This document shows, piece by piece, positions 1 to 11,396 of a stretch of 64,000 nucleotides of DNA. The stretch comes from Paramacrobiotus metropolitanus (lineage: Eukaryota; Tardigrada; Eutardigrada; Parachela; Macrobiotidae). The position numbers were made by a program, and so were the translations under genes. How positions within the stretch are numbered: position 1 is the first letter of the stretch; each line of letters starts with the position of its first letter. The notes beneath the pieces were generated by a model that was given only the letters and a program-made list of their open reading frames with translations, did no database searches and was not told where the DNA came from. The stretch spans positions 744,001 through 808,000 of the forward strand of contig NW_026570233.1 of assembly GCF_019649055.1 (NCBI RefSeq), given 5' to 3'.

Positions 1-258
1 AAATTTTGGTGCGTATCATTTTGTGAGATACTATATTTGCGTAGCCAGACCCAGAATGACCTTTGTAGATGACCGCACTCGCAATGTTAGTTTTCAGTCC
101 GATTTACTGAGATTTCTCGAAACTACAAGATGACATACAATTTGGATCATTCCCCATATTAAGGCTGCTCAAATTGCCATATCAGCCTGATCCGATACAC
201 CCCAAATCGTAACGACGCAAGCCATCGTGGAGGATGCTTATTGGACTCAAACGCAGCA

Positions 259-1244
259 TCACGACTTCTTCCATTCTTTATTGACGCATAGCAGCAAAAT
301 CGGATCTACCACGGTTTCCACGTAGAACATCAAGAACGACACGTAAAACGCCACATTCACCCCGGTATCCGACACCCCACCAAATGTCCCCATACCCAAC
401 GCCACCCCAATGGGCAGCCAGCAAAAAATGGTCCACAAGGTCATGAAGAAATACGTTGTGTACAAATTGCGATCGGTCAGAGTTCGTACCGGACCAACAA
501 GTCTTCCAGAGGCGGAACCTTGCGTACTCCGAACAGACCGGTTGGACTGAGTGATAAATCGATTCGTCTAGTGGCACTTCTCCGCACATACCAAATCACG
601 ATGAATCCCAGAAAAATAGTCACCATCGGCGTTAACACATAGAGAACATACCGCACCGTTGTCAGTTCGCTCATGGCCCGAACGTTCATCCAGCACCCAC
701 AGGTTCTTTCTTGATTCGATAATACAGAGCATCTAACAACACCGCTACACTTTGCGGTGTATTAGAATACAGCCAGATCGCGATGCAAAATCCGATGGCC
801 ACAGTTTTGGTGTGGTGCGCCCGATATGAATGCGGCAGAAAAACAGCCCACAGTCGGTTGATGCTGATGATGAGATGGGATAAAATGACAACGGCCGTCG
901 AGGTCACTTGAAAATATAAGACCAATGTGCAACAAACGGGGATATTACGTATTACGGGAAACCACATAAATAGGACCAGCAGCAGTGGACGCGGAAAATT
1001 GTGATATAAGTTACCGAGCAGAAGGTTCACCAGGTAAACGGTAAACGTGGAGACATTGGTCCTCGTGCGCAACACAATGATTAGAATGGCGCCATTGGTG
1101 AACGTCCCGATTGTGAGCGCTAAAAAAGTCGCACATTGTGGCGAAATTCCAGTGCGCATGAGCGCTAAGGGTATCATTAACCTCGCGGTACAACCAAATG
1201 TCAGTTTGATTTGTTGAATTGGCAATGAGTTGCTGCCCGTTCAT
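259..1244 (-). pseudogene. Frameshifted rhodopsin-type GPCR (pseudogene)
   Basis: This is a diverged copy of the intact receptor at 5277-6308. Reading from an ATG at 1244, the N-terminus carries N-glycosylation sites (NST, NQT, NDT). The homologous reading then changes frame three times: at the start of TM1 inside a run of six T (about 1115-1130), in extracellular loop 2 just before the conserved cysteine (about 690-710), and in intracellular loop 3 (about 480-500). Each piece aligns well with the intact paralog, including the TM3 end NRLWAVFLPHSYRAHHTK, the TM6 CWLP motif and the TM7 VDPILLL motif. The last piece ends with a TGA at 259-261. No GT-AG intron would restore the frame at the breaks. 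It is probably a dead duplicate. The TM1 break lies in a homopolymer, so a sequencing error is possible there but is less likely for all three. Confidence 0.8.
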
Positions 1245-2305
1245 CGTCGAGGAACGGCGGAGTACTTCGGCCTGACTCGTAACCTCGAACGTTCGAATGA
1301 TGTCGGTCAAGAGTTCGGGTTTAATTTTTAAATGTCATCATTAAAAGTGGTTGATAATTTGTTTCTTTACAGACAACAGAAAATAATCTTTATTATTTAG
1401 ACGCAACTAGCTGGGAAATTGCTGTAGCGCTCTTTACCGGGCTTCGTTCTTCTGCTGTTTGCCAATGATTTTCATTGGCATTTATTACTGCTCAGAGTTT
1501 ACTCGTTTGGTTGCTGTTATGTAAATCCGTGCGCTGCCTGCTCTGGGCTCTTCTGTATCAGATTTTAGTGCTGCGATTCGACTCCAAAGGTTGGGCTTCA
1601 TAGACGCATAACGAAACGGATAAATAGTGCGGTGAAAGCAAAGATGCTTGAGTTCTCGGTTTAGCGAGGCGTTATCCAGTTAAGAGGATCCCTTTTCACA
1701 GAAACATATGCCATGACACACGTCAGTAACTTAATAATTATGGAAGGAAGAGTCACTAGCGTTACAGCGTACTGTTACAGCTAATGGCAACATCTGGGGT
1801 TCGCCTTTCATCTTCCAGCTACCGTCCGATGGATTAATTTACTAACGCGTACTGCGGAGATGTAGGAAATATGCATTTCCGAGTGTTTACTTCGGCATAA
1901 CTTGATAATAATAATGTAAATTAGGTTTATTAGATAAAGGAAGAGCGCTGATGTGCTCAGCCGACTGAACAACCAAATCGCTTAACAGTTCTGAATTTGA
2001 CAACTGTATACAATTTTATATACTTGCTGTACTGAGATACAACATAAGTTACATAACTGCCAAAAGCACATAAATTTATCACCGGAAACATCCTACCTAA
2101 TCAGCGACTCCAAGTATGAACATTCCCTTTGATTAAGTTATGGCTCCTTAGCCACCGAAATCCACTTAGTCGAAAAGGGGGGTACAAAATTCAACATAAG
2201 AAAACGTTTATGTCCTATGAGAACGCCGGGGAAGTCATAAAATCGTTCCCCAAAAACATTTCTCACAGCGCCACTGTTTTTCATACAGACACGTCCACCC
2301 GCAAA
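1245..2305. other. Intergenic, nothing recognised
   Basis: About 1 kb of AT-rich sequence between two pseudogenes. I see no coding exon, RNA gene or repeat I can support. Confidence 0.5.
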
Positions 2306-4376
2306 TTAAAGGCACTCCATTCCGGCAGGGAGATCGGCAGACATCTGGATTTGCAGTTTCAAGGAGAAGTCAGTAGGATTAACGTAGCCTGTCATCGGAT
2401 CCAGCAACCACTGTAATCACAAACATTCAACAATATTTAGTCAACGATTTCCCCCGCACAAAACATTCACCTCCATAGAAATAAACGAAAATCCCCAGGC
2501 ACGGCTATCCTTGTCGAACAACTTTGACAGCTCTGTAAAATACTGGAAAAGATCTGCGAAACTTATAAGAGCCGTCTAAGATTAAAATGCCGTCGCAAGC
2601 GTGTATACCTTTCGTAACTGGTGCAGTTTCCGCTTTCCAGGGCAGCAGACACAGCTTTGCATTAACCTGACACGCCCAGGAAGTCGATTTCGCACAACCA
2701 GAGCAAGAGAGGTAGACATCCAAAGTAGCAGACTCATTGTTAATTTCCTGTCCAGCTTTGATTCTCCTGCGAAACGAACCATATTAATAGAGTCAACTAA
2801 ACACCCGAATAGTTATCAAGGAGCGTACTGCTCTTTAATTCATCGTGAACTAAACTACAACAATAAACAAACAAGTACTGTAAATAATACAACATGATGC
2901 TGGTGCTGGCACACGTTGCCATGCATCCTGACAAGTTTGTACAAAATTTCGATACTGAAGCCTCTCACCAAAGCAGTTTTCTAACTGTAATAGGTTCGCT
3001 AAATATATCCCTCTCCTGCAGCTTCCTGGCATCAGGAACCGTAAAGTTAATGACACCCTTAGCGCGCACATCTAGAATTGGTACAACTGCTTCCATAACG
3101 AAGGCTGCAATTTTCAACAAACGCATGAACGCACTAACTTCGTCGAGGCTCCGTGCGGAACGGCAGCAGCGGCTTGCTGGCAGCGTGCTTGTATTTGAAA
3201 ATGTCCATTACTCCGATTGCAGCAATAAACCGTCCTGAATAAAACAACAGATTTCCGATAAGGCTTTCCCAGTACTTACTGCGGCGGCTCATTGTTCTCA
3301 GCCTACGCTTGGCTCGCAGGCAACGTAGGAACGTTGAATGGACCGATCACTCTAAGCATTACCGACAGACAGATCCGCAATCGTTGCGAAGAACGTACCT
3401 TCAAGGGCCCATCCAGCAGCTGAGCATGCGTCAGCAGCGGAAACCGAATGAGAAACAACGCTCGGCCTAAAACATCGCGCCGGTTGGCGGAGGATGCATC
3501 CATGTTCTTTCGCGTGCACATGTTTGCAGCCCACCTACCAGTACCAGCAGAAACAAGCGAAAAAAAATTCCTCTGTTGACAAGTAAGCAGTTTTAGCAGT
3601 CTTCAGATTTATTAACACAGAATGCCGAGCTCGTTATGTTTGCACAAATAACGTCTTCATTGGCAGTGAACCGCCTACAGAAAAGAATTTTTCATTATCT
3701 GGTTTGCGGTGATCAGAAGTAGCAAATGCTACAGAAAACCCACACTGTCCAACATGCTCAAGCAATTGCTGAAGTCGAGCTTATCAAGGATGAAGTCAGT
3801 GCACATGACCACCAACAATGGTAAATCATATTTATCCGCGCAACCCAAAGTGTGGAAGACGCTATCTTGGGTAAAATTCTTCGCAGCGTCCGTGTAGATA
3901 TAACTGTACAATTAACCGTATCGTTGTATGCTGCAAAAATCGCTCAAGAAACCAAGGCAACGAGACATACCTGAGCATATTATCGAAGGTCTCGGGAAGA
4001 ATATCGGGAATGTCGATAGGAGTTGCACAGTTTCTGGGACACTTCCATAGAACATCGTCTGGAATACTGCGCTGCGAACGCCCAGAATGGGCCAACACAA
4101 TGCGAACGATTAGTCAGCAAAGCGAAGTGGAAAGTTCAGTTAGACATACAGATTTACAGATCCTGGACGACCAGATAACACACTGACACCACAATGAGGA
4201 GCGGACATACCTGTGGACTGAGAAGATCTTCACGTGCCGGCACCATAATCCCTTCCCACCGCGAACTGTGCATCGCTCATTTCGCCACCTGTCAACAAGC
4301 GCTGCATGCCGTCACCAATCGTCCGAATTCCAGCACGATTTTCGGAATTCGAAGCTGGTATGGGATTCCGAGACAT
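2306..4376 (-). pseudogene. BTB-BACK-PHR gene copy (unprocessed pseudogene)
   Basis: This is a copy of the intact gene at 23661-25814, exon by exon and with introns kept. It starts at an ATG at 4376 (MSRNPIPASNSENRAG). It keeps the BTB exon ending in IYTDAAKNFTQ, then CTDFILDKLDFSNC, the BACK exon with MCTRKNMDASSANRRDVLG, the PHR segment with STSWACQVNAKLCLLPWKAE, and the last exon with GYVNPTDFSLKLQ and a TAA at 2306-2308. Four lesions break it: an indel in exon 1 before the junction near 4210, a one-base deletion in exon 2 near 4040, loss of about 140 bp from exon 4 (BACK) near 3665, and a one-base deletion in exon 6 near 3215. Retained introns show that it arose by DNA duplication, not retroposition. 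It lies between the two related GPCR copies on the same strand. Confidence 0.88.
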
Positions 4377-5276
4377 GACTGCACAGATTGCTAGCACTCT
4401 GCCAACATCAATTTAACGTAATTTTACAATTGTCAAAAACATCAGCATTTTTTAAACCAATCAATTCAGCATCACATCAATTCACAGTATCAAAGTTTAC
4501 AAAGTCAGATTCAAACAGAACTACTGTTACAGCATCTTCTACGTAGAATTTTGACGATCTGCAGGAGTTATTCTGCTAAAACACCGCGGTATGTTACGAT
4601 TAAGTAGATCCGAGAACAGAAGACGTAAACGGTACGAAGTAATGGTAGTGGTAGCCATCAGCCAGTTCGACTGTTTTTGAGGGTGCTACAAATGCGCCAG
4701 AGCCTTGTCGATAGCGCTCACCGCCATCGGACGACTGCATGTCAAACGGTAAAAGCATCAACTACGACTGTATTTATACGATTGTACGACTGTATGTATT
4801 ATGTATGTACGATTGTACGACTGTATGTATGTACGATTGTACGACTGTATGTACGACTGTATGTATTATAATATACGACTGTACGACTGTATGTATGTAC
4901 GTATAAAGCACATACTACATACAAATGATACAATGTACTTGAATAATTATTATTTTGGCTAGAAGAATGCTATGTAAAGCGTAATAAACTGAAAAAACAT
5001 GATTCAATTAACAAAATCTCACTTATGTATCACCCAGCACCAACTAACCCACGCGGTTTAATCACGGAGAACATTAAATCTTAATTTTCCTATCGGTGCC
5101 GTTCCAGGATAGATGCCGCACTGCCTCGTTGGATTTCGATGCTGATCCACTGTGCACTGGCGCAGAAATTCTGTGGCCCGCTTTTCGCCGGCTTCCTGCT
5201 GAATCTTTGTTGAAGTTTCCTTTTGAACGAGTAACGAGAAACTTAAGCGTCCAGTAGATGTTGCGCAGTGAAATCA
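4377..5276. other. Intergenic with a short tandem repeat
   Basis: No gene is supported. The stretch holds the TACGACTGTATGTA-type repeat listed separately and otherwise AT-rich unique sequence, including the 3' flank of the GPCR ending at 5277. Confidence 0.5.
4757..4912. repeat. Tandem repeat of GTACGA(C/T)TGTATGTAT type
   Basis: Imperfect tandem copies of a 12-24 bp unit built from TGTACGAC and TGTATGTA. Units alternate between TGTACGATTG and TGTACGACTG. It is a simple minisatellite with no coding content. Confidence 0.85.
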
Positions 5277-6308
5277 TTAATTCCTGCGGAAAGGGGCGCT
5301 CAAGCTTTTTCTCCAGACTTTGTTAACACACAGCAGCAGAATGGGATCCACGATTGTTTCCACATAAAAGAGTAAGAACGACACCTGAAACGCCATAGAA
5401 ATGCTATAAAGAGACACCCCGCCAAACGTTCCAAAACCCCATGCCACCGCTATGGGCACCCAGCAGCAAATAGTCCATAATGTCATAAAAAAGTAAGTCC
5501 TGTAGATGTTACGATCCACGAGCTTCCTGGACGGCTTCTCCGACAGTGTGTCATGCCGGCTCCCTTGTGTGTTGGGAGTCTGGTCGGTCCGTCTGGATGG
5601 AGGGTTCCCCTCAACCTGGCGGCTCCGCGTCTTTCGTGCACACCAAATCATAATAAAGCCCACAAAGATTCCCAGCATCGGCAGTAAGACATAGAGAATG
5701 TATCGAGCCGTGGTTAATTTCTCCATGGAATGATTTGCCATAGTACAACGTCCGTTCAGCTTGTCCACCGGCGGGCGATAATACATCGCGTCTAATATAA
5801 CGGCGGCGTTCTGAAGTGTGTTGGCGTACAGCCATGTCGTCACGCAAAAAGCCATTGCCAGTCTTTTTGTATGATGGGCCCGGTATGAGTACGGCAGGAA
5901 TACAGCCCACAGTCGGTTGATCGTGATGACCAGATGCGATAAGATTACAACGGCCATGGATGTTGCTTGGATGTACAGTACTACTGTACAGTAGGCCGGG
6001 CTTTTCTGCAGTCTCGGGACGTTTGCCATAAGAAAGAGTAATAAAGGCCGGGGAAGGTTGTGGTATAGATTGCCAATTAGGAGATTAACCAGGTACACCG
6101 AGAAAGTTGACACGTTTGTCTTGGAATATAAGACTATGGCTAAAATAGCCGCGTTGGTTAACGTCCCAATGGTAACCGCAAAAAGGTCGGAAACCGTGGC
6201 AAAGGTCCATTTCATTGGAACAGGAGCCAAATGGTTCAGAGAAAGGCTGCTAAGATTCTGGATGCTTTGTAAACTTGCATTGACGTAACCAAGGAACTGG
6301 GCATCCAT
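5277..6308 (-). CDS. Rhodopsin-type G protein-coupled receptor, divergent orphan
   Basis: A single-exon seven-transmembrane receptor of 343 aa, at the plasma membrane. The start is the ATG at 6308; the frame is open upstream only to a TTG. The N-terminus has N-glycosylation sites (NAS at 10, NLS at 18). TM1 contains the GTLTNAAIL segment, the TM3 and loop-2 cysteines are C107 and C188, and the TM3 end reads NRLWAV (131-136) in place of DRY. TM6 has CCWVP (281-285), and TM7 has VDPILLL near 320 in place of NPxxY. The basic third intracellular loop (about 224-265) is long and Ser/Thr/Arg rich, suited to G-protein coupling. The ligand cannot be assigned. It is the intact relative of the pseudogene at 259-1244, and both flank the BTB pseudogene. 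NRxxA with DPxxL is unusual for class A but conserved between the two copies. Confidence 0.88.
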   Translation of the reverse strand: MDAQFLGYVNASLQSIQNLSSLSLNHLAPVPMKWTFATVSDLFAVTIGTLTNAAILAIVLYSKTNVSTFSVYLVNLLIGNLYHNLPRPLLLFLMANVPRLQKSPAYCTVVLYIQATSMAVVILSHLVITINRLWAVFLPYSYRAHHTKRLAMAFCVTTWLYANTLQNAAVILDAMYYRPPVDKLNGRCTMANHSMEKLTTARYILYVLLPMLGIFVGFIMIWCARKTRSRQVEGNPPSRRTDQTPNTQGSRHDTLSEKPSRKLVDRNIYRTYFFMTLWTICCWVPIAVAWGFGTFGGVSLYSISMAFQVSFLLFYVETIVDPILLLCVNKVWRKSLSAPFRRN

Positions 6309-7376
6309 TGCGGATACAAGCGGTAAAAATTGATATCCTGGCAAAATCTTACTTTAGTGTTTGCTAACGATGAAGGTGTTCGAATGAAATTTATTAAAGC
6401 CGGACGCTTTTGATGCACACTTAATTCAACACGTTACAATGACTCCAGTATGGCTATTATGTAAGGGTAATAATAAACTCACGGTTGGGAGTCTCGTTAA
6501 CTGCGAGACATCACCCATGAACAGTCTTAGAAAACGCTCCTAATCATCTCCGGTACCGCTTAATGGTGCATCACGTTCCTTTATCATGAACCAGTGGATC
6601 GTTAGAAATCTTGAACCTTCCAGCGTTTTGACATCTGGTCGCCACCGAGGGGATTTCCAAGGTCACGCGTGGGCGGATTATATAGGTTTCAATGTTTCAT
6701 TATGAGAAAACAATGTTTGCCATTTCTTTAGGAGTGCGCTTTCACCGTAACAAGATTATTATTCTAGTGACAGGATAGCCGTTTTTCAGAAGAAAGGTGC
6801 GGCGAGAAATAAACCGGATTATATTTTTGCTCCCTATCACTATGTATTTCATTAGCTGCAAGAACCAAACGATGAAATTTGTCTGCACTAAACCTGCTGC
6901 AAATCCTTCAGCGCAGCATTTCGATATTATTGTTGTTGCGGCTGTGCGCCACCACTGCAACAAAAGTCTGCGAAATTGCATGACGCGTCGCACCTGCATA
7001 ATACAGACTGACTGCAAGTTCAGACTGCATTCACAATAGAAGTATAAAAAAATGAAAATGCAATAGTAAGGTGTAAATACCTGCTGTCTTGTCACTGATT
7101 ACCGTAAATAAATTTTTCCTTGTTTAATTCAGCTGTACGTTGTACAGATACCGAAAGCGGTATTAAGCTTTATCATCGACAATCTTGGTAAATCAATCTG
7201 GATTTAGCAGACTGAATTAACCAACAACATCCGGTAGTTTGCTGAAACGTATGCTCAAGGTTTTCTGGTAAACCAATGCTAGAACTAGGCCAATCCTGAT
7301 GCAACATTAAATACTCTGCAAGACCAGCACAGAGTACATGAGATTTCACCTGTACGGAACTCAGAGCGGTACCGAT
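6309..7376. other. Intergenic, nothing recognised
   Basis: Separates the GPCR start from the 3' end of the kinase-kelch gene. Small open frames on both strands show no domain, splice context or paralog support. Confidence 0.5.
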
Positions 7377-9773
7377 TCATCGGTCTAACGTGAAAGCAAA
7401 GGTATAATGATGACTTTTGGACGCTTTTACGAACGTCTGAAGCCGTTTCCGATACTCGTCTGTCATTGACCCGGTTATTGTCGACCAGGGCCCGTTGAGT
7501 TCGGTATCGTACACCTCAACGGTTTGTGCATACTCATCGCTAGCCGTCATGCCGCCGCACACGTAGATGCGATCACCGACGATGCACGCTGCATGATTGT
7601 AGCGTGGTTGGCGCAGCGGATAAATCTCTTCCCAAGTGGCGGTTCGTGTGTTCAAGCGGATACAGGACGCTGTGGTTCCCCATTCCCATCGGCCCAGATG
7701 TCTGGAAAGGGTTTTCCCGCCCAGGATGTATACGTTCTTGTCCGTAGCAACCATGGCGAAGCGCGAGTGACCCTGGAGCAAGTCGGGAAAGAATTCCCAT
7801 TGTCCAGTGATTGTGTCGAAACATTTCACCCAAGTCCAGGTTGAAAATGGTCGCATTCTTCCGGTTGCGTAAAATATTTTCGGCCCTAATTTGGTAGTTA
7901 TTCCCGTTACTAATTCCAATCTACAAAATAACATTTAAGTGCTGTCTTACAAAAAAACCCCGAAGCTTCGTTATCATTGCAACCTGCAATTACCGCAAGT
8001 CGAAAGTACAAGCAAATAGAATGAAAAGGTATTAGCCGAGAAGCGCACTGCAAAATTTACCACCTTTGCCAGGCGGGCGCCTACTGGGAAACCGTATGCA
8101 TCTAGTAGTAACCAGAGAATACATTTTACTACAAAAAATGGCTCGGTTCGACATTCTCATATTCCGTCGCGTATACCTACATACCAAGGATTCTATACAA
8201 ATCTGTTTCATCACAGGTCACTTTCATGGCTTGCACATATCATATAAAACGTATGCTTGTGACGCATCACACTGCACGACTAAAGGTCACTTTTTTAAAG
8301 GTGGTTTTCTCATAAAATGGATGTACCCTACAAATTGCACTGACTTACCTTGGCATGTTATTCAACTCTACCGTGCTGCCTTCGGAAAGGTTGACCGCCT
8401 TAAAAACCGGCTTTTCGTCCTTCTCATCCCAGAAGTAAATTTTGTTATCAACTACTATAGGATTCTCGTAATGCGTTACTACCGGCAGGATAAGTGAGCG
8501 CCATGTTTGTTGGCAGACATTCCATAGATGTAACTCGTGAATACCGTTGTTTTCTCTATAAAGCAACATTTCGTGGTCTGTGGCGGTCAGGCTGTCATTC
8601 AAAACCGGAGTAAAATTCGTCAACACATCTTCCGGGTTCTTCAGCTCCTCTACGGTACCGGTCAACGGGTCAAAAACACTGGTCAACCATACAAATGGAA
8701 AGAAGAGGCTGTGTTGGAAGAACACTATTAATCTGGTTTTGTGCAGCTTCTGTAGCAAAGCGTCGGCCGTTATCCTGCTTTCGCTGTCTCGTTGCAAACA
8801 CTGTCGAATTGACGCAGCCAGATCTCGAGGTATGGCATCACAGACATACGGACGGTAACCATCCGCAATCAGAATTTTGAACAACTCGTCAGTAATGGCA
8901 TCTCCCGCCTGGATCACGGTATCGTTATGAGTATTTTCTAATTGCTTGACATGATATCGCAAGCAGCACTCAGCCATCTCCAGGATGATGCAACCTAAGC
9001 TCCAGATATCCGTTTTCCGTCCCGGCCTCCCTAGACTAACCATTCCAAGTTCAGCTAAAAATTTCCTCAGCATTTCTGGCGACATATAACGGGGAGTCCC
9101 GCGTAGCTGCGAAACATCGGCTGTACAAGTCGTATTTTCTTGCATAAGAATCAGATCGTCCAAATCACCAATGACGAGTGTTTCCGTGTTGTTGGGCAAG
9201 TATTTAATCAGGACATTGCCCGGCTTGAGGTCTCCGTGAATGATGCCGTTTTCATGAAGGAACTGCAGTCCACAGGTAATGCTTTTGGCGTACCGGATGA
9301 CCTTTTCATAATTATCTTCGAGACTTTTATTCTTCTTAGCTTCTCTCAAAACAGTCGCGAGATCACCTTAAATAATTTGAACAAGCGGCAAAGAATTAAA
9401 TGAAATATTTTAAAAGTGTATGTTTTCTAATGGAGGCTGTCTCACCATCATACAAATCCATCATCAGTTCAACAAGGGTGCCACCCACAGTATTAGTAAC
9501 GGCGATTCTGTAATACGGCACAATGCGGTCGTGTCGGAGTGCAATGAGAGCCTGCAGACGGTGCTGCCGCTTCAACCATATTTCCGGACTGGCAATGACG
9601 ATTTCCTTCACAGCCACGGCACTTGCTCCAGTAAAATTGCCGCGCTTGGTTAGCGTGGCTTTATAAACGCGACCGAAAGTTCCGCGTCCAATAAGGTCTG
9701 CATTGCTGTAACAATATTCGCTGTTGCAGCCAAGAATTCTTTCGTCAGGTTTATTTGAGACAGTGTTGCCCAT
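7377..9773 (-). CDS. Protein kinase-kelch repeat fusion, N-myristoylation signal
   Basis: Three exons (9446-9773, 8349-9366, 7377-7920) join in frame into 629 aa. The start MGNTVSNK fits an N-myristoylation signal, so membrane attachment is likely. The kinase domain covers about 22-300: glycine loop GRGTFGRV (29-36), the lysine in AVAVKEIV (K56), and the catalytic loop IIHGDLKPGNVL (151-162). The HRD arginine is glycine, and DFG is replaced by DLD (177-179). SPE and a DIWSLGC motif follow. Catalytic Asp155 and Asn160 are kept, so activity is possible but regulation must be unusual. From about 325 to the end the chain has kelch-type beta-propeller repeats: VFDPLTGTVEEL, later NVYILGGKT, and DRIYVCGGMTASDEYAQTVE. 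The introns are 79 and 428 bp with GT-AG ends. The propeller probably binds substrates or scaffolds. The best-fitting kinase group is uncertain (MAP3K/STE-like loop). Confidence 0.87.
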
Positions 9774-11396
9774 AATTTCCAGCGACTGAACGGTATATAC
9801 CCTAATATTATCATCACGTACGGGAATTTTGCTGGGCTTTTGCCGCGGCTTTACTCCATTTTTCAGATTATCGGTTCACTCAAGTGTGCAGTTGCGTAAG
9901 TGTTCAACTATTCGGGCTGCGACATCACCTAGCCAGGCCAGCTATAAAATTAGCTGGCTTTCATCAGGTTTTTGCAAATAAGAAATTATGGAACTTCGGC
10001 GGTATAAAGGCTACTGCCGTTATCCTTCGGCGAGCGATACATCACTGAATGCATTAAAAGCCAGCCGATAAGATTGGGTTACCTGGGATCACTGATACGG
10101 TAATTGTTTCAACATAGCCGTATGCTGTACTAGACTGTACAGATCGTTCAAGTTCTGAATTTAGCTGACTGATTATGGTCGAAGACGTGGTCTTGTTTGT
10201 GAGCACACTGGACCATAACCGACCGATAGTCAGCTTAATCGCAAATAGATTCATTTGCGTTTTCTGTAATTTTACGTAGTTTACAACAATCCAAAGGCTA
10301 CCCTAGCACTTGTACCGGCATTTACTAAAACAAAATGCGTAGTAACTATTATAAGAATATCCATTATCTGTGCCAGGATTTTCGTTCTCCACGGCTAGTC
10401 AAAATCTGTAATCATATCATTTCTCACGTCCAGTGGTCATTTGAAATTTTATTACCATATGGATGCCACATACGTACATCAGTACATGGGCTGATCCTGA
10501 GTGTGATGCACTATGCACTGCAGTGACGTGACGTATTCTTGTAGAACATTATGTGTACTGTACTCGTTAGGAAGAAATATTAACTTTCGATGGGTTTCTG
10601 TCAGTCAGCAGTTCCACAATAATAACATCGAATGCTGAAGCAGAATCTAAAGCGTTATTATTAAAGAAAGATATTGCATCTAATCGACGCGGTATTTTTC
10701 CCCCAATAAATTGTCTCTGAAAGTCGAAATAAAGTCGTAAGCCAATGTTCATCCGTGTTCAACTACTAGTATATTCAAAAGCAAGTTAAGCAACAGCGCT
10801 GCTTAATCAGGCTACATAAATTATAAATATTGGTAATAATCATCCTTGCGGTCAAAAGGTTTTGTTTTATGTTCGGTTGATCATACGATCTGTACAATAA
10901 TTATGGTCTGCAGAATGCAAAATAATGAAGCATGGGGTGACACGAAATACCGTATGGTACGGTAAACAGGTACAGTTTTGAAAGTATTGTATTTCTACTG
11001 TTATTGTACAACAACATCTCGGATTCGGGCTAACATACACAAATATTTTCTTGCAGTACAGTTCCAGTCATTTTCAGACCGAAAGTGTTTGCTACAAAAT
11101 TCTTTTAAGCTGGGTGGTAACAAATGCCCCAGTTCGGGCTAGCTGACCTTTTTAATCTTCCTTTAAGATTACTGCTGACGCCTTGTTGTTGCCAGAAACA
11201 GCATGCGCTTTCTTAGTCAGACAAAAGGATTTACAAAACAGCTCACGGTCGCTAGTGAAACGGGCGTTGATGGTACGTACTGAGAAAATTCCAAAGCTGA
11301 TCTCAGCATACCCCCGAGGAAGGATGCTTTGCAGCCTTTAAGTTAAGGAAAGATCTCAACTATGGAATAAGTTTGCCATCAAGAACTCACATTATT
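9774..11396. other. Intergenic, nothing recognised
   Basis: About 1.6 kb between the kinase-kelch start and the 3' end of the next receptor gene. It must hold the kinase promoter, but I see no TATA element or other site I would defend. Confidence 0.5.

Noticed and set aside
2129-2416. Plus-strand open frame of 95 codons
   Set aside because: It is antisense to the last exon of the BTB pseudogene, which explains its open frame.
8066-8497. 143-codon plus-strand open frame
   Set aside because: Lies over an intron and the edge of exon 2 of the kinase-kelch gene on the other strand, with no domain.
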